Of a stretch of DNA of 64,000 nt, positions 52,654 to 61,229 are shown piece by piece. The notes beneath the pieces are model-generated. The model made no database searches. It had not been told where the DNA came from and was given only the letters and a program-made list of their open reading frames with translations. A program made the position numbers and the translations under genes. Position 1 is the first letter of the stretch. Every line of letters starts with the position of its first letter. This DNA comes from Bin87 sp965197635 (GTDB lineage: Bacteria; Chloroflexota; Dehalococcoidia; Lucifugimonadales; UBA3495): the NCBI GenBank assembly GCA_965197635.1, contig CBDANN010000008.1:124001-188000 (forward strand). Reading direction: 5' to 3'.

Positions 52654-53427
52654 CTACGACTCCAGCTTCACGGGGTTGCGCAGGACGCCGATGCCGCTGA
52701 TGTCGATCTCGCAGATGGCGCCGTCGCCCATGTCCTGCGTGGTTCCCGGCGTGCCGGTGAAGATGCAGTCTCCCGGCTCCAGGGTAACGTAGCGGGTGAT
52801 AAACTCGATCATCGTGGGCACGTCAAAGAGCAGGTGGTTCGTGGTCTCGTTCTGCTCCTCATTGCCGTTGACGCGGGTTCGCAGGTGCTGGGCGTGGGGG
52901 TCGGTTTCAGTTTCAATCCAGGGGCCCATGGGGGAGAAGGTGTCGGCGGACTTGGCGCGCCACCAGTCGGAGTTGTTCTCGTTGCGGTCTTTGCGCTGCC
53001 AGTCTCGGGCGCTCACGTCGTTGCCGCAGGTGTAGCCGAGGACGTGATTCAGCGCGTCGTCCTTCGATACGTACCGGCATTTGTCCTTGATGACCACCAC
53101 CATCTCGCCCTCGGCGTCGAAGCGCTGAATCTCTTTGGGCCGGATGATGGCGTCCTCCGGGCCGATGACGCTGGTGGGGGTCTTGTGGAAAATCATCGGA
53201 TACTCGGGAGCCGGCCGGTCGCCGACGTGGCTGGTGTAGTTGAGGCCCATGGCGAGGATTTTCCCCGGCATGACCGGAGCGAGCAGCTTGACGTCGGATA
53301 GCGCGTGGGTGTGGTCGGTAAGCTTGACGGGAGAGTCGAAGATACTGCCGTCAATGGCGGTGACGTTGTCGCCGTCAACGACGCCGTAGTGCTCCGAGCC
53401 GTGGGCGATGTAGCGGGCGATTCTCAT
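52654..53427 (-). CDS. Fumarylacetoacetate hydrolase family protein
   Basis: 257 residues from ATG 53427 (GGAGG upstream). ILAMGLNYTSHVGDRPAPEY, FDAEGEMVVVIKD (metal-binding acidic pair), LGYTCGNDVSARDWQRKD, WWRAKSADTFSPMGPWI and FTGTPGTTQDM are family signatures. It probably hydrolyses or isomerises a 2-hydroxydienoate or acylpyruvate. An alcohol dehydrogenase gene is upstream on the same strand. Confidence 0.9.
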   Translation of the reverse strand: MRIARYIAHGSEHYGVVDGDNVTAIDGSIFDSPVKLTDHTHALSDVKLLAPVMPGKILAMGLNYTSHVGDRPAPEYPMIFHKTPTSVIGPEDAIIRPKEIQRFDAEGEMVVVIKDKCRYVSKDDALNHVLGYTCGNDVSARDWQRKDRNENNSDWWRAKSADTFSPMGPWIETETDPHAQHLRTRVNGNEEQNETTNHLLFDVPTMIEFITRYVTLEPGDCIFTGTPGTTQDMGDGAICEIDISGIGVLRNPVKLES

Positions 53428-53498
53428 AGCGGGATTGCCTCCGTTGGAATGTGTTGACCCTGTTGGCAGTGGTAATTGTACCACCAGCCGCCGGTCGG

Positions 53499-54533
53499 TC
53501 AGTGCTCGATGACCAGCTTACCGAAGAAGTCCCGGTCGTGCATCACCTGGTGCGCTTCGGCGACGCCATCCAGCGGGAAGGTGCGGCCTACGATGCCACG
53601 CAGAGCGCCCTGGTTAACCATCTTCATGGCGTCGGCCATGGTGCGCCGGCTGCGGCCACCGCTGCCCATCAGGTGCAGCGGCCGCCCGTGCAGGATGGAC
53701 AGGTCCATGGGCGTCTGGCTGCCCGAGGTGACGCCGGTGATGACCAGCCGCCCTTCCGGCTTGAGACACAGCATATTTTCGTGCCATACGTCCGCGCCCA
53801 CGCAGTCGAACACCACGTCCACGCCCTGGCCGTCAGTCATCTCCCGCACGGTGTTGCTGATGCTGTCCACCTCGCGGTAGTTGATGACCTCATCCGCGCC
53901 CCACTGCTTGGCCTCTTCCAGCTTCCAGTCGCTGCCGGCGGTAGTGATGACCCGGCAGCCCATCATCTTGGCAATCTGGATGCCCATGCTGCCCACGCCG
54001 GAGCCGGCGGCCTGCACCAGCACGTCGTCCCAGGGCTGCAGCTTCGCCTGGGTGATGAGGCAGTGCCACGACGTATGCAGGGCGATGGGCAACGCCGCCG
54101 CCTCGGCGAAGGACATCTCGTCGGGGATGGTGTAGGCGTTGATGGCCGGCGCGACGACGTACTCGGCGTGGCCGCCGTCCAGGTCAACGCCGATGCGCTG
54201 CTGGCGGGTACACCACTGGTCGTGGCCGGACGCGCAGTGCTCGCACAGGTTGATGCCGCCGCACTTGACCCGGTTGTCCACCAGCACGCGATCACCCACT
54301 TTCAGGTCGGTGCCGGCGTCCGGGCTGATCTGCACCACCTCACCGGCCAGGTCGCAGCCCAGGATGTGCGGAAAACGCTGACAGTTGCCGGCCCGCAGGT
54401 TCAGGTCCAGGTGGTTCAGCGCGCTGGCGTGAGCTCGGAGCAAAACCTCGCCGGGGCTGATTTCCGGCTCGGGCCGGTCGCCGTGAGTGAGCACGTCGGT
54501 ACCGCCCAGCTCGTTGATATAAACCGCTTTCAT
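53499..54533 (-). CDS. Zinc-binding alcohol dehydrogenase (MDR family)
   Basis: 344 residues, RBS GGAGGGAACCCTG before ATG 54533. GroES-like part with LGCDLAGEVVQISPDAG, structural zinc cysteines CGGINLCEHCASGHDQWC, and NAD(P)-binding VLVQAAGSGVGSMGIQIAKM. The catalytic zinc ligand set is partial (no clear GHE), so a quinone-oxidoreductase-like or crotonyl-CoA-type role is possible. Lies about 70 bp upstream of the FAH gene. Confidence 0.9.
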   Translation of the reverse strand: MKAVYINELGGTDVLTHGDRPEPEISPGEVLLRAHASALNHLDLNLRAGNCQRFPHILGCDLAGEVVQISPDAGTDLKVGDRVLVDNRVKCGGINLCEHCASGHDQWCTRQQRIGVDLDGGHAEYVVAPAINAYTIPDEMSFAEAAALPIALHTSWHCLITQAKLQPWDDVLVQAAGSGVGSMGIQIAKMMGCRVITTAGSDWKLEEAKQWGADEVINYREVDSISNTVREMTDGQGVDVVFDCVGADVWHENMLCLKPEGRLVITGVTSGSQTPMDLSILHGRPLHLMGSGGRSRRTMADAMKMVNQGALRGIVGRTFPLDGVAEAHQVMHDRDFFGKLVIEH

Positions 54534-54598
54534 CAGGGTTCCCTCCGCATGGTGATGACGGCAGTGTAAAGGGGCGGCGGCGGGCCGGCAAATCGGTC

Positions 54599-54604
54599 TA
54601 TAAT
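54599..54604 (+). promoter_or_regulatory. -10 element of the AAA-ATPase/DUF4276 pair
   Basis: TATAAT stands 28 bp before ATG 54633, with AAAAGGAG as RBS at 54617-54624. No clear -35. Confidence 0.5.
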
Positions 54605-54632
54605 CTAGCTCGACTGAAAAGGAGCAACGGAA

Positions 54633-55844
54633 ATGCCCAAGCCGCCGTTCATAACCCGCGTCAAGCTGCGGAACTACAAGAGCATCGCCCAGTGCGATGT
54701 TAATCTGGGGGCGTTGGGGATTTTGGTTGGCCCCAACGGCTCGGGCAAGAGCAATTTCTTGGATGCGCTGGCATTGACCAGCGATGCCATGCTGATGACC
54801 ATGCCACGTGTTTTGGCAATGCGGGGCGGATTCAGCGAGGTGTTACGTCGCTCCCCTGATCGGCCGGATTGTTTTTCGATAGATATACATTTCGAGTTGG
54901 CCGACGAAGGCATCGATGGACACTACGGGTTTGAAATCGCATCACGCGCGGACGGGGTGATTGAAGTGAGCAAAGAAGCTTGCGAGTTCTCCGCCCCAAA
55001 CAGGGTTGGAGAATTATTGCGATTTGTGGTCAAGTCTGGAGAAATTGTCGATACCAACTTGACGGTGACACTGCCTCAAGCCGCGCCCGACCGCCTTTTT
55101 CTCATAAATGCCAGCAGCATCGCCGGCTTTCGAGAAGTCCACGATGCCCTAGCGAATATGCTCTTTTACAAATTCGACCTACCCGAAATACGTAAGTATC
55201 ACGCGGGCGGATATAGCGAATATTTATTGCCGCCCGGTGGAGATGATTTAGCGAGCGTGCTAGGGTTCATGGAAAACCGAGATCCGGCGCAATTCAACCG
55301 TGTGCAGCGATATATACAAGCAATAATGCCCGGTATTGAAAAAGTTTGCAGGCTAGAAATCCCGGAGGTGGATCAAGTTGCTATCCAGTTCACCCAACAA
55401 TTCGGGGACAGAAAGAATCCTCAAAGATTCACGGCACTCAATATGTCCGACGGCACCCTGCGTGCGTTGGCGGTACTGGTCGCATTGCTGCAAGGCGGAG
55501 ACCGTCCTCCCTCCCTCATAGGGATAGAAGAGCCGGAAACCGCTTTACATCCTGCGGCGGCGGGGGTGTTGTGGGATGCCCTTACCGATGGGAGTGAGCG
55601 CACCCAGATCCTTGTCAGCACCCAAAGCCCCGACCTATTGGACCGCAAGGATGTCACGACCGACGCCATCTTGGCTGTGGATATGGATGCTGGCAAAACG
55701 GAAATAGGGCCAATCGTGGAAAGTAGCAAGACGCTACTGCAAGAGCGGTTGGCGACTCCGGGGGAGTTGCTGCGCCAAAATATGCTGTCACCGCACTCCC
55801 GAGCGTTTTACCCTCAAAGTCCCTTACCTGATTCTGACCGTTAG
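54633..55844 (+). CDS. AAA-family ATPase (AAA_21/OLD-like)
   Basis: 403 residues. RVKLRNYKSIAQCDVNLGAL and ILVGPNGSGKSNFLDALAL (Walker A, 30-48), ALNMSDGTLRALAVLVALLQ (signature), IGIEEPETALHPAAAGVLWD (Walker B and D-loop) and ILVSTQSPDLLD (H-loop) form an SMC/ABC-like core. Such ATPases pair with TOPRIM nucleases in several phage-defence systems. The partner follows 2 bp downstream. Confidence 0.88.
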   Translation: MPKPPFITRVKLRNYKSIAQCDVNLGALGILVGPNGSGKSNFLDALALTSDAMLMTMPRVLAMRGGFSEVLRRSPDRPDCFSIDIHFELADEGIDGHYGFEIASRADGVIEVSKEACEFSAPNRVGELLRFVVKSGEIVDTNLTVTLPQAAPDRLFLINASSIAGFREVHDALANMLFYKFDLPEIRKYHAGGYSEYLLPPGGDDLASVLGFMENRDPAQFNRVQRYIQAIMPGIEKVCRLEIPEVDQVAIQFTQQFGDRKNPQRFTALNMSDGTLRALAVLVALLQGGDRPPSLIGIEEPETALHPAAAGVLWDALTDGSERTQILVSTQSPDLLDRKDVTTDAILAVDMDAGKTEIGPIVESSKTLLQERLATPGELLRQNMLSPHSRAFYPQSPLPDSDR

Positions 55845-55846
55845 CG

Positions 55847-56470
55847 ATGTTCACACCCATTTTTGCTCCAATCATTGAGGGGCACGGCGAAGTAGTCGCT
55901 TTCCGGGACTTGATCAATAAAATCGCGGAGGCTTGCGGTGCAACCGCCTACCCCGTCATAAGCGACGTTTGGCGGGTTTCCAGGACAATTATTGTCAGGC
56001 CTGAAGAACTGGAGTCGAAGGCTGAAAAAGCCATCCGTCAAGCAGAAGCTTTGCCTGATATGCCAGCCAGCAGCAGGGCGAGTTTGATTGTGCTGTTCGA
56101 TGCCGATGCCGATGACGATTGTCCCGCCGCATTGGGTCCACTCTTGCATGAGCGGTTAGTGACCAGATTCCCGAATAATCCCGTTTCAGTCAGCCTTGCC
56201 AACCGGGAATACGAAAACTGGTTCATCGCCAGTCTGGAAACTATCGCCGAGTCTGCCGGTATCGCCCCGTCCACGTCAGTGCCCACGAATTCGGAACATA
56301 TCCGCGGCGCTAAAGAGTGGTTATCGCGTCGAATGCCGAGAGGTATCTCCTACAAGCCGAAGAATGATCAAGTGCGCCTGACTACTGCGATCAACGTCCC
56401 CCTCGCCCGCCAGCGCTCCCAGTCTTTCGACCGCTTCTGCCGTGAGGTGGAGCGGCTATTGTCCGCTTGA
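55847..56470 (+). CDS. DUF4276 TOPRIM-like protein
   Basis: 207 residues. IFAPIIEGHGEVVAFRDLIN (TOPRIM Glu), SLIVLFDADADDDCPAALGP (DxD) and SLANREYENWFIASLETIAE are DUF4276/RloB-like signatures. It is expected to be a metal-dependent nuclease activated by the ATPase encoded immediately upstream. No cognate regulator is visible. Confidence 0.84.
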   Translation: MFTPIFAPIIEGHGEVVAFRDLINKIAEACGATAYPVISDVWRVSRTIIVRPEELESKAEKAIRQAEALPDMPASSRASLIVLFDADADDDCPAALGPLLHERLVTRFPNNPVSVSLANREYENWFIASLETIAESAGIAPSTSVPTNSEHIRGAKEWLSRRMPRGISYKPKNDQVRLTTAINVPLARQRSQSFDRFCREVERLLSA

Positions 56471-56496
56471 CGGGTTGTTTTCCTGCTACAATCCCC

Positions 56497-56523
56497 TTCA
56501 TCCTGTCCATCCATGCCGATAAT
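56497..56523. repeat. Short dispersed repeat, copy 2
   Basis: TTCATCCTGTCCATCCATGC, one mismatch to the copy at 44038, followed by CGATAAT. It lies just before the Ldh gene start. Confidence 0.6.
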
Positions 56524-56541
56524 CCTCACGGAGGCCCTCCC

Positions 56542-57594
56542 ATGCCCGTCTTCACCCCCGAATACCTGCACAAAGCCGCCGTTCACATCTATCGGGCTAA
56601 GGGCACCCCCGACGATGAGGCGGAAATCGTGGCCGCCCACCAGGTCAAGGCCAACCTGACCGGGCACGACTCTCACGGCGTCATCCACATCCCCGAGTAC
56701 TGCGAGCGCATTGACCGGGGCCACATCGTGCCCGGCGCGCCCTTTGAGGTGCTGAGCGAGACGCCGACCACCGCCGTAGTGGATGGGCATTGGGGGTTCG
56801 GCTTCGTCGTTACCGAAAAGGCCACCCGCATGGCCATCGCCAAGGCCAAGGAGAACGGTGTCGCCGCCTTCACCATCCGCCGCCAGAGCCACATCGGACG
56901 CCTGGGCGACTACCCCACTATGTGCGCCCAGGAAGGCATGATCGCCCTGCTCACCGCCGACTCCGGCGCGGGCCCCAAGGCCGTGGCCCCCTTCGGCGGC
57001 CGCGCCCGACGCCTGGGCACCAACCCCATCTGCATCAGCGTCCCCAGCAACCTGCCCGGCCAGGTGCTGCTGGACATGGCGACCTCCGCCGTCGCCGCCG
57101 GCAAAATCAGCCTGGCCCGCAATCGCGGCGAGCAAGTGCCCACCGGCTGGATTGTCGATAAGGACGGCAACCCCACCAACGACCCCAACGACTACTCCGC
57201 CGGCGGAGCCATCCTGCCCGTGGGCGCCGACCAGGGTCACAAAGGGTTCGGCCTGTCCTTCATGGTTGAGATGTTCTCCGGCCTGCTCACCGGCCTGGGC
57301 TTCGGCATCGACCCCCAGGCCCGCCATAACGACGGCTGCTTCCTCGCCGTGTTCGACGTGGCGAAGTTCCGCCCGTTGGACGACTTCAAGCAGGAGATGA
57401 CCGAGTTCGCCGAGTTCGTCAAAACCTCCCCGCCGGCGCCAGGTTTCAGCGAGATCTACTACCCCGGCGAAATCGAGTACCGGACGGAGTTGCAGCGCCG
57501 CGAAAACGGTATCTTCATTGAGGACGAGACCTGGCGGCAAATCACAGAGCTGATGGAAGAAGTCGGCGTCGCCGAAGCCGTCGGGCAGCCGTAA
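56542..57594 (+). CDS. Ldh/ComC family NAD(P)-dependent dehydrogenase
   Basis: 350 residues from ATG 56542 (GGAGG upstream). The malate/L-lactate dehydrogenase 2 family signatures are LTGHDSHGVIHIPEYCERID (catalytic His), RRQSHIGRLGDYPTMCAQEG, RLGTNPICISVP and LLDMATSAVAAGKI. Members oxidise 2-hydroxy acids such as malate, lactate, ureidoglycolate or sulfolactate (ComC). The substrate is not determined here. Confidence 0.9.
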   Translation: MPVFTPEYLHKAAVHIYRAKGTPDDEAEIVAAHQVKANLTGHDSHGVIHIPEYCERIDRGHIVPGAPFEVLSETPTTAVVDGHWGFGFVVTEKATRMAIAKAKENGVAAFTIRRQSHIGRLGDYPTMCAQEGMIALLTADSGAGPKAVAPFGGRARRLGTNPICISVPSNLPGQVLLDMATSAVAAGKISLARNRGEQVPTGWIVDKDGNPTNDPNDYSAGGAILPVGADQGHKGFGLSFMVEMFSGLLTGLGFGIDPQARHNDGCFLAVFDVAKFRPLDDFKQEMTEFAEFVKTSPPAPGFSEIYYPGEIEYRTELQRRENGIFIEDETWRQITELMEEVGVAEAVGQP

Positions 57595-57602
57595 CCACCC
57601 CC

Positions 57603-57695
57603 GTCATTGCGAGCGTAGCGTGGCAATCTCGTCGCGATGCGGATGGTTGCGGCGACGCCAGAGAGATTGCCAAGTCGCCGCCCTCCTCGCAACGG
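57603..57695. repeat. GTCATTGCGAG-type inverted repeat
   Basis: GTCATTGCGAGC at 57603 and its approximate complement CCTCCTCGCAACG near 57683, with inner GGCAATCTC/GAGATTGCC arms, form a degenerate hairpin of a widespread bacterial intergenic repeat. Confidence 0.65.
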
Positions 57696-57712
57696 CATAA
57701 TCGGTTCCAGCC

Positions 57713-58558
57713 ATGGCCCTCTCCGACCTTGGTTTGCCCTCCGACGTACTGGTCTGGCACGCTATCCTGTTGGCGGTCATCTCCTTCCTGGTGGGCATAC
57801 TGGGCGGTTTCGTCGGCCTGGCCCTGGGCACCATGCGCCTGCCGGCCATGTTGTTGCTCGGAATGCCGGCCCCGGCCGCTGGCGGGACCAACATACTGGT
57901 CAGCAGCCTGGCGTCCCTAGCCGGCACGATACGCCACCTGCGGGCCGGCCGGGTCAACCTGCGCATCGTGCTGACCATGGGCGTGCCGGCCTTCATCGGC
58001 GCGTTCATCGGCGGTTGGTTCAGCGACCGCACGCCGGAGCATCTGCTCATCGCCCTGGCCGGCGGACTGGTCTTCTGGCAGGGCGTGGAGTTTCTCATCA
58101 TCGCCCGCAACCGGATCCGCTCCGGTCAATCCAGCGGCGCGTTGTTCGGACAGGGATTGGAAGGATCGCCAGGGCTGTTCACGCCGGTTCGTGTGGCATC
58201 CGAGGGCGGTATCGGTTTTGCCGTGGGGATGCTGGGCGGAGCGGTGGGCCTAATTTTGGGCAGCATCCGCTTGCCGGCCCTGATCCGCATCCTGCGTGTT
58301 GACCCGCGCATCGCCGCTGGGACCAACCTCTTCATCGGCTTCGTGATGGGCGCGGCCGGCTGGATCGGCCACGTCGTTCACGGGCAGGTGGATTGGGTAG
58401 TGCTGGCCATGATGGGGCCAGTGGCGATGATAGGCAGCTACTTGGGAGCCAACCTCACCGGCAGGGTCAACTTGAACCTGCTGATACTGGCGATGGGCCT
58501 GACCCTGCTGGTGGTGGGTATCTTGCTGGTGTGGCAGGGCGTGGCAGCGTTGGTATAA
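57713..58558 (+). CDS. TauE/SafE family membrane permease
   Basis: 281 residues with eight likely membrane helices, in two homologous halves: FLVGILGGFVGLALGTMRLP, MLLLGMPAPAAGGTNILVSS and FAVGMLGGAVGLILGSIRLP, ILRVDPRIAAGTNLFIGFV. The GG.xG and GTN motifs are typical. Members export sulfite, sulfoacetate or related anions. It follows the ComC-like gene on the same strand with a 118-bp spacer. Confidence 0.88.
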   Translation: MALSDLGLPSDVLVWHAILLAVISFLVGILGGFVGLALGTMRLPAMLLLGMPAPAAGGTNILVSSLASLAGTIRHLRAGRVNLRIVLTMGVPAFIGAFIGGWFSDRTPEHLLIALAGGLVFWQGVEFLIIARNRIRSGQSSGALFGQGLEGSPGLFTPVRVASEGGIGFAVGMLGGAVGLILGSIRLPALIRILRVDPRIAAGTNLFIGFVMGAAGWIGHVVHGQVDWVVLAMMGPVAMIGSYLGANLTGRVNLNLLILAMGLTLLVVGILLVWQGVAALV

Positions 58559-58597
58559 CACGACTGCTCCGCACTTCCGACAAAGGGTATAATTTGG

Positions 58598-59041
58598 ATG
58601 AAGCTACGGCTAACGGTATTGGGATCAGCTTATCTGTCTGTGGCATTGGCAATTGCAGTGTCCGTACTATACGCCACAATCAGAATCTACAGTGAAGGAA
58701 GCCGAGACTTACCGGACACCTTTTCGGCGTCAGTTACCAATACCGCGGCCACGATGGGCATAGCCGCGTTCATAGGAGCGATTGATATGTTTTTCAAATT
58801 CGAGGAAAGCAAGGAACGCACCGAAGAACGCCGCCAGTGGGAAACCCGCATAGACCAGTTCCTGGAAGAGACCCGTGCGGAACGCGAAGCGACCCGTGCG
58901 GAACGTGAAGAAGCCCGTGCTCAACGCGAGCAAAGTCAACAGATGTTCGCGGCCCTGATGGAGCAGAACCAACTGCTGACGGCGCGCCTGCTCGACTTGC
59001 TGGAACGAAGAGACGGCAACGGTTCGGGCAACGCCGCCTGA
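58598..59041 (+). CDS. Membrane protein with a charged coiled-coil tail, 147 aa
   Basis: Two N-terminal hydrophobic helices (about 5-27 and 48-65) precede a long Glu/Arg coiled coil with 21-bp repeats encoding TRAEREA/TRAEREE/ARAQREQ, then QMFAALMEQNQLLTARLLDL. Unknown; may scaffold partners at the membrane. Confidence 0.65.
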   Translation: MKLRLTVLGSAYLSVALAIAVSVLYATIRIYSEGSRDLPDTFSASVTNTAATMGIAAFIGAIDMFFKFEESKERTEERRQWETRIDQFLEETRAEREATRAEREEARAQREQSQQMFAALMEQNQLLTARLLDLLERRDGNGSGNAA

Positions 59042-59052
59042 ATGAATTAAAG

Positions 59053-59081
59053 CGGGTTCGGCAACTGATAGGCCGAACCCG
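59053..59081. terminator. Bidirectional terminator between convergent genes
   Basis: CGGGTTCGGC (59053-59062) and GCCGAACCCG (59072-59081) pair around a 9-base loop and are followed by TTGTTC. It lies between genes ending at 59041 (+) and 59120 (-). Confidence 0.65.
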
Positions 59082-59119
59082 TTGTTCATCGCCCGGTGTG
59101 TAGCGAGTATCCCTACGGT

Positions 59120-59563
59120 CTACCCACGATTGTGCGTCTTGGTCTCCGCCCAGGCCACGATGTGCGGCAATGCCGCCTCAACGTCCCTTTGGTCAACGGT
59201 GCGCGCAGTGGATTCCGCGTCGCACCGCAGCAGCATTATCGGCAGCCGATTGCGAATTTTGTCCAGCGTCCAGGCCAGAGGATCACCCTCGGCGGTGAAG
59301 TCCAGTTCCAACCGCTCGTTCTTCGCCACGGCTCGGTTCCGGTAGTGGTAGTGCGGACCGATGCGGAAGCAGTCGAACCGGAGCAGCTCCTTGTCTTCGT
59401 CCTCGACATCGTTCCCGTACACGTGGATGCAGATGCCCTCATCGTCCATTGCGCCCACGTTCGTCCGGTACTCCAGCCCGAAGGTCACTACTCCCGCCGC
59501 GACCATTTCCTCCGCTCCTCCGGTTTCGCCGCCCATCTGCGCGTGCATCGCTTGTTGCGTCAT
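59120..59563 (-). CDS. Conserved hypothetical protein, 147 aa
   Basis: ATG 59563 with GGAGGAACTGAGAA upstream. GICIHVYGNDVEDEDKELLR and FDCFRIGPHYHYRNRAVA then GDPLAWTLDKIRNRLPIMLL are conserved-looking, of the DUF7700-like type. The His-rich FRIGPHYHYR could bind metal. Function unknown. Confidence 0.72.
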   Translation of the reverse strand: MTQQAMHAQMGGETGGAEEMVAAGVVTFGLEYRTNVGAMDDEGICIHVYGNDVEDEDKELLRFDCFRIGPHYHYRNRAVAKNERLELDFTAEGDPLAWTLDKIRNRLPIMLLRCDAESTARTVDQRDVEAALPHIVAWAETKTHNRG

Positions 59564-59672
59564 TTCTCAGTTCCTCCCTTTTTGCGGGCCCAGCCGCGTG
59601 TTTTGCCGGGATTATACAGGCAAACCAACAAAAATCGTTATTGTTGCGCGATATAACGCCTATCTCGTCGCC

Positions 59673-60404
59673 TTATACTTGACCGCCATTTTCTTGCCGC
59701 AACTTCACCAGCAACGGTATGGAGCGTATCTTTCGCTCGTCCAGGTCTTCCCAGTAAATGCCCTTCGGTCGGGGTATATCCTCCCCGCCATCGCACCGTA
59801 TAACTCCGTCAGTGGTAACGACGATATCCAGCGGCACGTCGTGCTGCGTCCACGGCAAATCTTCATCGAGCACCTGCATCGGATGCACGGTACTAATGAC
59901 CGGCGTGCCCGGCCGCACCACACCCGCCGCTGCCGCCAACCCGTACTCCAAATCGGCGAAACCGCCACCCTTGCCGATGCGGACTCCCCTGCGGTTAACC
60001 GCCACCGAGCCTGATATTACCAAGTCAATGGGCTGCATCTCGGACACGTACACGGGTTTGCCAACTTTGAACGCCCCGGCAATCGTGGACGCTTTCGCCG
60101 GTTCAACTTCGGCCCGGCTGGGGTCCAGTTCAATGAACACCCGCTCATCTTTCAGCCTGGGCACCGCCATGTAAAGCAGTTTGCCCCGTTCCAACGCGAG
60201 ACGCCTGAGGGGGCGCTGCGCCTGGTCCGGATTGCTCTTGATGGCGTGGGCGGACTGCCATTCCGGCAACTCCGACGCCAACGCCGCCGCGTCCTCGCAG
60301 CCAAGGAAATGCGGGATTTTATCGTGCACCGTTTTGCCGCGCACCACGCGGGCAGTTTCCAGCGCCGTCCAAACCGCCTCGCGGATTACCCATTTGTCTC
60401 GCAT
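59673..60404 (-). CDS. 5-formyltetrahydrofolate cyclo-ligase family protein (MTHFSD-like)
   Basis: 243 residues from ATG 60404 (GGAAGG upstream). KSNPDQAQRPLRRLALERGK, LLYMAVPRL, RVGIRIGKGGGFADLEYGLA-like segment VRIGKGGGFADLEYGLA, and VISTVHPMQVLDEDLPWTQH DVPLDIVVT match 5-FCL-like proteins. Typical members close 5-formyl-THF to methenyl-THF with ATP; this subgroup is less well studied and may have another substrate. Confidence 0.85.
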   Translation of the reverse strand: MRDKWVIREAVWTALETARVVRGKTVHDKIPHFLGCEDAAALASELPEWQSAHAIKSNPDQAQRPLRRLALERGKLLYMAVPRLKDERVFIELDPSRAEVEPAKASTIAGAFKVGKPVYVSEMQPIDLVISGSVAVNRRGVRIGKGGGFADLEYGLAAAAGVVRPGTPVISTVHPMQVLDEDLPWTQHDVPLDIVVTTDGVIRCDGGEDIPRPKGIYWEDLDERKIRSIPLLVKLRQENGGQV

Positions 60405-60478
60405 GACTAGCCTTCCAATAAGGGGTGCCGCAGGATAAATTGCCCCATCTGAGCCAGCAATTGGGCCGAAGCATCTCG

Positions 60479-60724
60479 TCATGCTACGGCTCTCGATATC
60501 AAACTCTCGATCACCGCGATGATAATCAGCGGTATGAAACCGATAATGCCGGTCAATATCACCACCAGCACGGCCCGGCCAGTGCCTTGGAATTCTAGCG
60601 CCTGACGCACGGCAACTGTAACCGCCACCAGCGTCCAAACAAAACGCAATAACCAGAACAATGGACCGACAAGCGGCACAAAGGTAAAAATTGACAGGAT
60701 GCCCGGAGTATACGCGAAACCCAT
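60479..60724 (-). pseudogene. C-terminal remnant of a YIP1-family membrane protein
   Basis: Two hydrophobic helices (RFVWTLVAVTVAVRQALEF, AVLVVILTGIIGFIPLIIIA) match the end of Yip1-domain proteins. The 5' side is replaced at 60733 by an IS701 element. It could still start at ATG 60724, but the family needs about 200 residues, so the gene is probably cut. Confidence 0.6.
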
Positions 60725-60736
60725 TACACGGCCTAG

Positions 60737-61225
60737 TATTGCAGCCGCAGATTATGTGATAGGTTGAGTCCATGACCATTGATGCTAGGGGAGGGGTTGG
60801 TTATGGACCAAACCGTACCGGAGCAGGACGATGTGCTGGATTGGGCGGAGGGTCTCCAGGCGCTGCACCGGCGTATCGCGGGTCGCTTTGGTCGCCGTGA
60901 GCCTCGGCAAAGGGCTTTGGCTTACCTGAAGGGGTTGCTGGGGTCGGTGGGACGCAAGAATGGGTGGCAGTTGGCGGAGTATGCTGGAGATACCACGCCC
61001 GACGGGGCGCAGACTTGCTGGCGACGTATCGCAGGGACGCCGCTGGAGTGCGGGATGACTTGCGGGAGTACTTGGTGGAGCATCTGGGAGACCCGGAGGC
61101 GGCGCTGGTGGTCTGCTGACGAGACGGGGTTTCTGAAGCAGGGGCAGAAGTCGGTGGGGGTGCAGCGACAGTACAGCGGCACGACGGGGCAGGTGGAGAA
61201 CTTGCCAGATTGGGGTGTTTCTGGC
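60737..61225 (+). mobile_element. IS701-family element (copy B), 5' part with truncated transposase
   Basis: Begins TATTGCAGCCGCAGATTATG right after CTAG (60733-60736). The transposase starts at ATG 60803 (GGGGAGGGGTTGGTT upstream): MDQTVPEQDDVLDWAEGLQA, then, after a frameshift near 61010, DETGFLKQGQKSVGVQRQYS. It is cut at 61225 by copy C inserted at TTAG. The remainder is not found beyond copy C, so a deletion followed. Confidence 0.8.
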
Positions 61226-61229
61226 TTAG

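Noticed and set aside
53451..54569. 372-codon plus-strand frame opposite the alcohol dehydrogenase
   Set aside because: Antisense shadow of the MDR gene, which has all family motifs.
56368..57540. 390-codon minus-strand open frame opposite the Ldh gene
   Set aside because: Antisense of a clear malate/lactate dehydrogenase family gene; glycine-rich random composition.
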